From assembly GCA_964036155.1 (NCBI GenBank), contig OZ038423.1, forward strand, positions 39,261,249 through 39,325,248: a DNA stretch of 64,000 nt. Reading direction: 5' to 3'. Numbering within the stretch: position 1 is the first letter of the stretch; every line of letters begins with the position of its first letter. Positions 53,501 to 64,000 of this stretch are shown in pieces. Made by a program: the position numbers and the translations under genes. The notes beneath the pieces are model-generated. The model was given only the letters and a program-made list of their open reading frames with translations, ran no database searches and had not been told where the DNA came from. The stretch is from Diploscapter coronatus. Taxonomy: Eukaryota > Nematoda > Chromadorea > Rhabditida > Rhabditidae.

Positions 53501-55085
53501 TACCTTTAAAATTATGTCTTTTGTTTGAAAAAATTGAAAATAATGCAAATTTCATGCGGGTCCGAACGGGCGGGCCCGGGTCCAGGGGGTAAAAAATGAC
53601 GGTTCTGAGAGCGGGTCCGGGTCCGAAAGGTGAAAAATGACGGGTCTGAAAACGGGCGGGTCCCAAAGAATGAAAAATGACGGTTCTGAGAACGGGTCCG
53701 GGTCCAGAGGATGAAAAAATTGGAAAATTTTTGCGGGTCCGGGTCCGAAAAATTGGGCCCGTCAGCAACCCTGCGTTAGTTATAATGGAACTAACTTATG
53801 AAAACAACATTTCAGGAATACCCAAACGTAACCGTAAAGGCTGATTCACTTCCACCATCAGGATCACACCTCTTTGCCTTCTTCTGCATCAGTCTTCTCG
53901 TGCTCAGCTCGAAATCGATCATGATTTTCTGCGTCTGCCGCATTCAAATGGTCTTCTGCGACAATTGGGGAAATCTGTCTGCGAAGACCATCTGCTTGCT
54001 ACGGCAACTACAGCTAACTTTTCTTATACAGGTACAAGAATTTCGTAATATTCTAAAGAAATATATTGTTACAAATCCAATATGAAACTTCTTCATAAAA
54101 TTTAAGACCACTTTGGAGTAACTTTTCTGTCCAATATGCGATATTTAGGTAGTGAGTGAATTCATTTAGATCTAACAGGCAACTCATAAATGACGAGACC
54201 TACCCCTTCCCACACTATTTTATACCTTTTCCCTATCAATAACTTTAGATCTACCCATTCCGTCATCTCATCATTTACAAATTGCCGACCTATCTTGTGA
54301 TATATTTTTATCATGAGCAAGTTGAATATCCTGCCAAAAAACATTAAAATTCTATCGTTTGCTCTAGGATACATTTTACCCTGCATATCCAATCATAACA
54401 GCTGTTCAAGAAACGTTTTTCGTTGAATAATTAATTTATAGCGGAACTTTGTCGCTGAAATTCTGCAATAACAAGCGATTGCGAAATAATAACGTCGCAA
54501 AAATTGCAGAGCCTAATTTCACTGATATTCTTCGTGTTTCCATTTTCGTTGGGAATAGTTGGGCCTGTATTCAACGTCAATCTCCGCCCATCTCTACTCG
54601 TGGTGTCGTCCATTCTCTACATCCTCTTCCCAGCATTTTGTCCGTGGCTCATACTCGTTCTAGTCCAGGTAATTTTTTTAAAAAATTTAATTAATGATCT
54701 TCGGATTTGGTGATATTTGACGTGTAAAGTAGATTAACTGAGGATTAGAGTGAGTGCGAGTCTTTGCGGGAATATCCGAGGTGGGATTTTGGAAAAAGGA
54801 AAAAATGCAGAGATGAATTTTCCGGAATGGAATGGAAATTTCTGCACTGCTTTGTGGAGCGATTTAATGAGCCTGTTTTTATTATTTCTATTATGAATTT
54901 TATGTCAACAAGTTGTGACGCGATTTTCCAAATAGTCTCATCTTTCTGAATTGAACATTTAGGACGTCAGAGATAACGCAATGACCATAGTGAAGAGATC
55001 CTCGATCTCGAAGACCCGACCATCGGTCGACATAACGAGCACAGATAGCAAGAAACAGATATTCAAAAGGACTTCGGTATATTGA
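50554..55085 (+). CDS. 7TM serpentine chemoreceptor (nematode SR superfamily)
   Basis: Exons: 50554-50736, 50879-50948, 50992-51085, 51129-51363, 53816-54031, 54510-54668, 54963-55085, giving 359 aa. It is a rhodopsin-like nematode chemoreceptor of the str/srh/srd-type superfamily, expected in sensory cilia. Seven hydrophobic stretches can be followed: IEAVIGNSLLLFIIN; IGLRIVYLICVAIVSP; ILMFIINMIALIIMITPVL, followed by the typical QFIQRYYYVCL; FIATLVSIPIIGTIIC; HLFAFFCISLLVLSSKSIMIF; TFLIQSLISLIFFVFPF; and LLVVSSILYILFPAFCPWLILV. The C-terminus is Ser/Thr/Lys-rich. The start ATG lies directly after TTTCAG, which may be a trans-splice acceptor, so an additional upstream exon cannot be ruled out. 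Intron 4 (51364-53815) is expanded to 2.45 kb by a hAT-like insertion, and the ORF is intact around it. No AATAAA lies close to the stop. Confidence 0.85.
51511..51518. repeat. 8-bp target-site duplication (left) of outer hAT-like element
   Basis: CGTTAGTT, identical to 53774-53781 on the other side of the element. Confidence 0.85.
51519..53773. mobile_element. Non-autonomous hAT-like element (2.26 kb) in receptor intron 4
   Basis: The ends are inverted: CAGGGTTGCTGA at 51519 and TCAGCAACCCTG ending at 53773. A perfect 8-bp duplication CGTTAGTT flanks them. CAGGG-type ends with 8-bp duplications are typical of hAT transposons. The subterminal 250 bp at each side are rich in GGGTCCGGGTCCG-like repeats in the same sense at both ends (51530-51750 and 53558-53760), strikingly GC-rich for this genome. 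No transposase ORF is present. The insertion is inside an intron of the chemoreceptor gene and leaves both splice sites intact. A second element is nested inside (52256-53310). Confidence 0.9.
52256..53310. mobile_element. Nested hAT-like element (1.06 kb)
   Basis: Starts CAGGGCTGTTGCAGAAGT and ends TTCCGCAACAGTCCTG, giving imperfect inverted ends. It is flanked by ATGCCGAC (52248-52255) and ATGCTGAC (53311-53318), an 8-bp duplication with one mismatch. Subterminal ATTCCGAT/CCGGAATTCCGG-type repeats occur at both ends. A second copy of the left end (CAGGGCTGTTGCGGAAGT) lies inside at 52675. The segment CACCTTCGCCTGCRGCGGGCTAA occurs after each start (near 52612 and 53061), so the element looks like a tandem of two related copies. 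No transposase is seen. The mismatch suggests that this insertion is older than, or transposed with, its host element. Confidence 0.8.
53774..53781. repeat. 8-bp target-site duplication (right) of outer hAT-like element
   Basis: CGTTAGTT, matching 51511-51518. Confidence 0.85.
54177..54286. mobile_element. Small MITE-like inverted repeat in receptor intron 5
   Basis: The left arm begins AGGCAACTCATAAATGACGA and the right end, read in reverse complement, begins GGCAATTTGTAAATGATGAGA, giving imperfect arms over about 110 bp. The first 27 bp (54177-54203) recur with one mismatch at 23869-23895, upstream of the aminotransferase gene, which shows a dispersed family. The class is not determined. 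Confidence 0.65.
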
Positions 55086-55802
55086 TCTTGGAAAACCAAA
55101 TTTAAATTTTGATCACAAATAGATGGCTGGAAGTACTTTTCTCCTAGTAGTGAGTACTTTCCTTCCAAACGCTATTTCCCTTTTTCTTTCTCTTCCCCGT
55201 TTTGGGAGGAAAGTACCCACGTCAACTTTTTGGAAGAAAAATTCTCGTTGCTAAAATAAATCTTATGAAAAATCAATTAGAATCGCCAGGAGAAAAATTC
55301 CAAAGTTCACGCGCAAATGCTGCACTTGCATTCATTTGTTTGAAGGCGAGTCGAAGCAAAGAATACAAGAAGACAAACATTGAAGATTGAAAAGAGACAG
55401 AGATAAGATAAAGTCAGAAGATAAAGGACTTCGAAAAGAAATGAAGGAGTAGAAAATACCTGTGGAGAAACAGAAACATTGTCAGTCAGCACTGCACTGC
55501 ATGCACTCATTTTCAAACATTTTACGCCATTTTGTGTCGCTTTTCAAAATATTTCTTGTAAGTCATTCTGAATGAGTAAAGTTCCAAGTATTTTTCATTC
55601 TACACTTTGGCAGAGAATTTTCCGAATTTACCCTATCCTTGAAGATCATTTTCTACCGGATGAACTTCGTAATATGCTGGAATGACCTAAGAATTGAACT
55701 TTTATTTTTATTTAGTAAATTTTACTATGTAAATTGCGATCAATCCTCTTACTATTTCGTATCTGTCTTTCTCCGAAATAAATTTTCAGCATGGTCGATT
55801 AG
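55086..55802. other. Intergenic between chemoreceptor and nicotinic receptor genes
   Basis: No gene seen. The start codon of the nicotinic subunit lies 14 nt after a TTTTCAG, which could be a trans-splice or leader acceptor. The 717-bp gap is too long for a typical nematode operon junction. Confidence 0.5.
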
Positions 55803-58623
55803 ATGAACTTTATCGATTTTCTTACCTTCTTGATCGGATGCAACTTTATTCTTGCCTCTGATAAAGAGTCTGAGCTGTACGTCCGTCTACTGACTGATTA
55901 TGAGCCGCTTGAGAGACCGGTTGAAAATAGTTCCGAGCCGGTCATCGTCAAAATGGGATTGGTTCTGCAGCAAATTGTCGATGTTGTGAGTAGTTTCATT
56001 GATGATCTTCATGATGAACCGCGTTTTTCTCCTAATTTTCATGTTTCAAATCAAATATCAAAGTTCTATCATTGAAAACTCAAAATAGTGTGAGAAGTTT
56101 CAATCATAGAAATTTCTGGCCCCTTGTAGTTACCACCCTCTTTTTTCTCTTCGTACTATTTCTCAAAAAAGAGGATAGTAACTACAGTGAGTCGAAATCT
56201 CTTTGAAAAGTTCTCGTTTCCAGGACGAAAAGAATCAACTAGTCGATGTGAACGCTTGGTTGAAGATGTCATGGTTTGACTATTCATTATGGTGGAATAC
56301 GACAGAGTGGGAGGGAGTCAGTGACTTGCGATTCAGGTTTATCATCGTTTCTAGAGTTCGTAAAATTCGTGTCAAATAGGAAAGGCCAGCTATGGAACCC
56401 AGACGTCTTGCTCTACAATAGCGCCGATCCCCAGTTCGACAGCACTTATCCGTCGAATCTACTGGTCTATCCAAACGGAAAAGTCGATTGGATCCCTCCT
56501 GGTACTAAATTTTGGATCTTTGTTTTAGATGTCAAGAATGTTTCAGGATTATTCCGGTTCTCATGCAAAATTGATGTCGTTTGGTTCCCGTTTGATTTTC
56601 AGAGCTGTTCTATGAAGGTAAAATTTAGGGTGTATGCCACTGTGCACCAAAATTTACGCTTTTAGCATTTGAACTTATCTCAACATAATGGTGTAAGTAA
56701 AAGTAGAAAATTATCTATTGAAACCAAAATTTCGTACTGTGTCTTTACAATCATCTTCGTTACATGCTGCGTCTTCCAATAAATTAAAATCGTTAAAACT
56801 TTTGTAGATCTGAATAAAATGGCCAGAAGTTGGTTTCTTTCAGTTCGGATCCTGGACATACGATGGATCAAAACTCGAATTGAGAGTCGACGACAACGGC
56901 TTCGACATCTCGAATTACATGCCGAACGGAGAGTGGGTGCTCGAAGGCACATTCGTCAAGAGGAACATTCAATTCTACCCCTGCTGTCCCGAGCCTTATT
57001 ACGACATCGTATTCACTTTCGTCATCAGACGACGAGTTCTCTATTACGGTAGGCGAGGTCTTATTTGAAACACGCTGATTCGGGAATTACATGAAAATTT
57101 CGGAGTGTATTTTCTTTCCCTAATCTGAGATTGATTTACTGAAGGAAAAGATGAGTTTCTAAAAGCTCACACCTTCAGCTTTCAACCTAATCCTACCATG
57201 CTTCCTCATCACGATGCTCACACTGATCGGATTCACCCTTCCTCCAGACGCTGGAGAGAAAATGTCGCTGCGTAAGTTTTCAAAAAATTATAAATCTCAC
57301 CCTCATCATCCTTAGAAATTACCATTATGCTGTCGATTTGCATTTTTCAAAACTACGTCGCGGAAATGTCGCCGCCGACTTCTGAAGCTGTACCGTTCTT
57401 GAGTACGATTTATCTTGAAATAATTTTAATTTGAGATTTCAGGCGCATTTTTCGCGGTGTGCATGTTCACCTGCGCTTGTTGTGTCGTCGTGACGACATT
57501 GGCGCTGAATTTCCATCACCGAAATGGCAGATCACACGATATGGGTCCTTTCGTAAGATTGTTCGATTTCATACAACTGGAGAAAAATAAGATGACTTGG
57601 ATTTTTTGCCTTCGTGAAATATGTAGAAAAGGATTATGGTAGGAAAAAGACTAATTTTGAATATTATTTCTTCGTCGCGAAGTAGTGATGTCACAATAAA
57701 TTCAAATTGTAACACAGAATATCAGTGACGAATCTATCATGACAAAATATCACTAAATATTCACGAGTTCTATAGCAGAAAAAACTGATGACATTGATAT
57801 CATTTCAGTTTCGTTACATAATGCTACAAGCTCTTCCATATCTGCTGATGATGAAACGACCCGGCTACAAAGCCAGAAACGGCAAACTGCAGAAGAAGGT
57901 CGATGATTCTGATGAAGAGAGTGATCGGATAAAGCAGGAAATCGCCAAAACTTTGAAAATGATTCGAGTTGAAACTCCACGAAATTCCACTAGGTAGATT
58001 TGCCCTTCATAAACATTTCACCCTCTAAAATGTCATGTAAACTCTTTCGAATGACTGAATATTTTATCTTCTAATTTGGGTTTATCAAAAAATGTCAATT
58101 TATGATTTCAGACTGATCCGACAGTCGGATGAGGATTCCGACAATATCAGTCATTTGTGGAGGAACAGTTCGCATCGAGTGCCGCATGCGGTGACGAGTC
58201 CCCAGGTTCCTCCGGGCCACATCGCGCAATTGCTCGTTCTTCAACAAATCTATGCACACATGGCTGTGGGTAGTTTGAAATTTATCCGAACCCGCTTGAT
58301 GTAATTATCGTCTTGCTATTCGAAATGAGGTTTCGCTTTCTTCCAGTTTTTATTAGAGAGATACGTTTCTGATTTTGAGTTTTCAACATTTTTGTGCTTA
58401 CGACAAATTCCCTTCTTGGGATTCTGAAATGCTGGTAAAATACATCCTTCAGGAAATCAACAGCTACATAGACTGGAAGGAGAAATGCATTCGCAAGGAG
58501 AACGACTGGAAGTATGCAGCGATGGTTGTGGACCGGCTCTGTCTGCTCATCTTCACTGCATTTCTCACAATATCAACTTTTTCGTTGTTCATTTCTGTGC
58601 CGAATCTTTCGAAATCGTTCTAA
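55803..58623 (+). CDS. Nicotinic acetylcholine receptor subunit, alpha type (ACR-16-like group)
   Basis: Exons: 55803-55985, 56224-56336, 56380-56501, 56547-56617, 56844-57048, 57179-57271, 57316-57402, 57443-57552, 57809-57993, 58112-58265, 58453-58623, giving 497 aa. Cys-loop ligand-gated cation channel subunit of excitable-cell membranes. It shows a signal peptide ([18 protein letters not shown]), an N-terminal binding domain with [11 protein letters not shown] and [13 protein letters not shown], a Cys-loop of exactly 13 residues between cysteines ([15 protein letters not shown]), the vicinal Cys pair [10 protein letters not shown] (loop C, alpha type), TM1 [21 protein letters not shown] before TM2 (cation selectivity), TM3, a loop of about 110 residues, and TM4 ([17 protein letters not shown]). 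TM2 reads [11 protein letters not shown]: the usually hydrophobic 15'-17' positions are Q, N and Y. Intron 2 is 43 nt. An AATAAA lies 35 nt after the stop. Confidence 0.94.
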
Positions 58624-58657
58624 ATATATCAAAACGGTCAAACTTTCGTTTTCAATC

Positions 58658-58663
58658 AATAAA
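58658..58663 (+). promoter_or_regulatory. Poly(A) signal of the nicotinic subunit gene
   Basis: AATAAA, 35 nt after the TAA stop, a typical distance for a short nematode 3' UTR. Confidence 0.65.
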
Positions 58664-58825
58664 ATTTCAAAACCCTCACCGTTTATTCAAATCGCTCAAC
58701 AAGTATTTGAAATTTTACCCGTCCAAAATCTACCGATATTTCGGCATTTATTCCAAACCATTCTCTGCCATAAAATGCACAACTGCATCGTTTTTGAGCC
58801 TTTTGCACTAGTTACTCTCATTTTT

Positions 58826-59022
58826 TTTGTAGAAGCTATCTTCTTTGTAAACGTAGTACGCTTCATATAGAGGATAGGGATAGAGCAATGTAGGTTAATA
58901 TTTTGCCAAAATAATCTATTCAACGCACTTATCATTTGGGATAAAAATTAGCCTGCCTTGCCCTATCCTTTTCTTCTATATGAAGCGTACTGCACTTACA
59001 AAAGAAGTAACTTCTACAAAAG
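58826..59022. mobile_element. MITE-like inverted repeat (about 197 bp)
   Basis: The left arm, 58826-58880, starts TTTTGTAGAAG and contains GTACGCTTCATATAGA and GGATAGGG. The right arm, about 58964-59022, is its reverse complement with several mismatches. No ORF. It lies after the poly(A) signal of the nicotinic subunit. Target duplication not clear. Confidence 0.75.
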
Positions 59023-60101
59023 GGAGGGGGTTCGACTCGTTTATCTTCCTTTTGATATTTTCGAATACCAAGTTGTTGAATAATCTAAATTTCCTTGCAT
59101 CCTAAATTCAATTCCAACTAACACCCACAAATCAAGGCCCAAACTGCATTCAATTTCATTCAAATTCAATCAATCTTATCTTGGTTCCCTTTCCCGCTCG
59201 TCCTTCTGGTTAGGAAAAGTGTTGGGCCTACCATTGATCACCCGAAACCAGTGCGAAAATCCCCTAGGTTTACTTACAACCCTTTCTTACTCGATCATCC
59301 CTCCAAGTCCTTTTCCTATCGAACAAACTATCCCGACCACCATCTTTAAGGCTAATATCATTTATCATAAAATGAAAAATTGGAACTTGAAAATTTATTA
59401 TCACAACATCGTTTGTAGAACAACATCATTTTAATAAAAATTCGTTGACTAAGAAATATAATATTTCTTTCGTACTTTCGCAAGTTGCCTATCGAATGAG
59501 CGAGAGGTCAGCATAAGGCAAATACAACTACAAGTAACAGGAAAATGAATGGAAAAATCTAGTTTAAATATGAAATTAGCTAATATTTAGATATCATCAA
59601 TTTGCTAAAATCTATCTGGAAAAAAACGAAGAAATAGTTTGATCCATTTTGAGAATTTTTAAAGTTTACATGGACTCAGTAGTTTCAATATTCAGGATTT
59701 GTGATTAAATTGAGGATGCAAAAAATTCCAATGGGAAAAATGTTCAAATTTCAATTTTTACATTTCAAGATTAAATAAAAATATAATGAAATAACTGGCT
59801 CATATGTCTGATTGTATTATTAATTGGAGAGAATGCGCCGATATCCAAAAATTGCGCTATTCGTCTCGTTTCTCTTCTACACGACTCACTACCTCGCTCC
59901 AAATTCGATTTCTAGTTGCTGCATGAATATCGACTTTGCTCTCCAATCAACGATAACTATTATTCGTAGGAGGAGTTTCAGAACACGTGAACTTTGGAAA
60001 ATCAGTTTTTCTCGATTTTAGATGCGCGAATATGTTGAATTTGTTATGAGTGTCGGATTTAAACTTAGAAAATTTTGATATCGATAAAAATAAAATTGAT
60101 A

Positions 60102-60917
60102 TTGTCGATTGTAAAAGAGGTGACCATTGCTTAGTGCCCTTCGCAACAGGTAGGTGCGAAACGCGTCGCGTCCTCATGCGTTGCGGCTTCCATTGTGAAA
60201 AGCATTTTCACACAAAATTCTCGTTATTTTTTGATTTTCTGTCGAATTTCTCAATCATCCGCTAATTAATGGCAATTAGCGCCAATTATGATTAAATGAT
60301 CGATTTGTTGAGTGGAAATTTGCTCTTTATTTCGTTTTTAGCGATTGTTAGACGATTTATTGAAATTGAAACATTTTTAATGATTTTCCTCTACAGAAAT
60401 TTTAAAATTATCGATAATTGGTGGATATTTAGGGAATACTTACAGACACAGATTTCAATTTCGTCTTATTCCGTGTTTTTCCCATTTTTTTCGTAATTTT
60501 TCGCGAGTTTTTTGCCTTGTTTTTCGATAAAATGATTCCTTGAGCATAATTTTCAGGCATGGGCAAGTCCGACCAGTTGCGTGCCGTCCTGCAACGAGCC
60601 CCTCCAAATCAGCGCCACCGTTCTGTAGAATAAAATCATTAAAAATATTTAAATTTCAATAATCGTCTAGAAATCGCTAAAAAACGAAATAAAGGGACAA
60701 ATTTTCACTCAACAATCGATCATTTAATCATAATTGGCGCTAATTGCCATTAATTAGCGGATGATTGAGAAATTCGACAGAAAATCAAAAAATAACGAGA
60801 ATTTTGTGTGAAAATACTTTTCACAATGGAAGCCGCAACGCATGAGGACGCGACGCGTTTCGCACCTACCTGTTGCGAAGGGCACTAAGCAATGGTCACC
60901 TCTTTTACAATCGACAA
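60102..60917. mobile_element. TA-flanked foldback element (816 bp) with an exon-like insert
   Basis: Two near-identical inverted arms, 60102-60388 and 60632-60917 (about 286 bp each), surround a 243-bp spacer. The terminal sequence is TTGTCGATTGTAAAAGAGG, and each end is flanked by TA (60100-60101 and 60918-60919), as for Tc1/mariner-type insertion. The spacer ends with a GC-rich 77-bp segment (60557-60633) preceded by TTTTCAG. It carries an ATG and 24 sense codons closing in TAA, right at the arm junction. The element sits in the 2.4-kb convergent region and ends 70 bp from the stop codon of the kinase gene, so it probably supplies that gene's 3' UTR or polyadenylation region. Confidence 0.88.
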
Positions 60918-60986
60918 TAAATAAGAATAATAAGTGATGGATTCCAATACAAGTGGCACTTTGAATGCAATTTGTGTAATTGAGTT

Positions 60987-63701
<2,715 letters not shown>

Positions 63702-64000
63702 CTGGAGGCGATTTTACTAGTTTCTGATTAGGAATACCAGTATCGATACCATGCAAAATGGTGTATTCTTCAAACAAGGATGGTAATACCCGTCGTCTAA
63801 AACTAATTCAGATTAATAAAACTCAGAAAAAGGCATTTTCCTTATGACGTTATAAACTTATATTTAGCAAGAAACTTAAGTAAGATAAATAAGCATAAGC
63901 AAGAATTGAAAATCACTATTGATCGAATTTTACCTAATCAAGTAAAAATTTCAAAGCGACGGGTAAATGAGATGCAAAATGCGTTATAAGACGGAAAAGA
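63702..64000. other. 5' flank of the kinase gene
   Basis: No exon seen on either strand. Presumed promoter or leader region of the minus-strand kinase gene. No clear core promoter motif is visible. Confidence 0.4.

Larger units (their letters stand above)
58624..60101. other. Convergent intergenic region, left part
   Basis: No gene is supported. It holds the 3' UTR and poly(A) signal of the nicotinic subunit (58658-58663) and a MITE-like inverted repeat (58826-59022). Confidence 0.5.

Noticed and set aside
59219..60021. 71- and 65-codon frames between the nicotinic subunit and the foldback element
   Set aside because: No splice support, no conserved motif, and located in convergent intergenic repeat-rich DNA.

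Overview
The window looks like nuclear DNA from a free-living (rhabditid-type) nematode. It is AT-rich, and its genes are cut into many short exons. Introns run from about 42 nt to several kb, begin with GT, end in a TTTCAG-like acceptor and have little other polypyrimidine signal. The gene set fits: a Patched-related (PTR) protein, a vicinal-cysteine nicotinic receptor subunit, serpentine (7TM) receptors and a JNK-type kinase with an S-D-Y activation loop. The species cannot be named from the sequence. Exon models were built by eye, joining exons only where phase and GT/AG (once GC/AG) boundaries agreed.

Layout, left to right. 1-7473 has no gene I can support. 7474-15880 (+) is a 21-exon, 958-residue PTR protein with a sterol-sensing domain. 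17025-20358 (-) is a full-length RTE-type non-LTR retrotransposon with one intact 1008-codon ORF, a 17-bp perfect target-site duplication and an (AAG)n tail. 24006-27652 (+) is alanine aminotransferase with a mitochondrial-type leader. 28578-37211 (+) is an unrecognised 218-residue protein with a 7.15-kb first coding intron. 38323-39388 is a large foldback element with 391-bp arms. 39820-43438 (+) is an HDHD5/CECR5-like HAD hydrolase. 45717-47788 (+) is a candidate serpentine-like membrane protein in very AT-rich DNA. 50554-55085 (+) is a clear 7TM chemoreceptor whose fourth intron carries nested hAT-like elements. 55803-58623 (+) is a nicotinic acetylcholine receptor alpha-type subunit. 60102-60917 is a second foldback element. 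60987-63701 (-) is a KGB-like JNK-family MAP kinase convergent with the receptor subunit.

The genes are not an obvious operon: gaps between same-strand neighbours exceed 700 bp and the functions are unrelated. The right third is richer in neuronal and sensory membrane proteins.

The most unusual signals are four. A short motif, TGAAACNTA, recurs on the sense strand of many introns. The 38.3-39.4 kb foldback has arms built from about 150-bp units. A GC-rich, exon-like 77-bp segment sits at the arm/spacer junction of the 60-kb foldback. hAT-like elements are nested inside a chemoreceptor intron.
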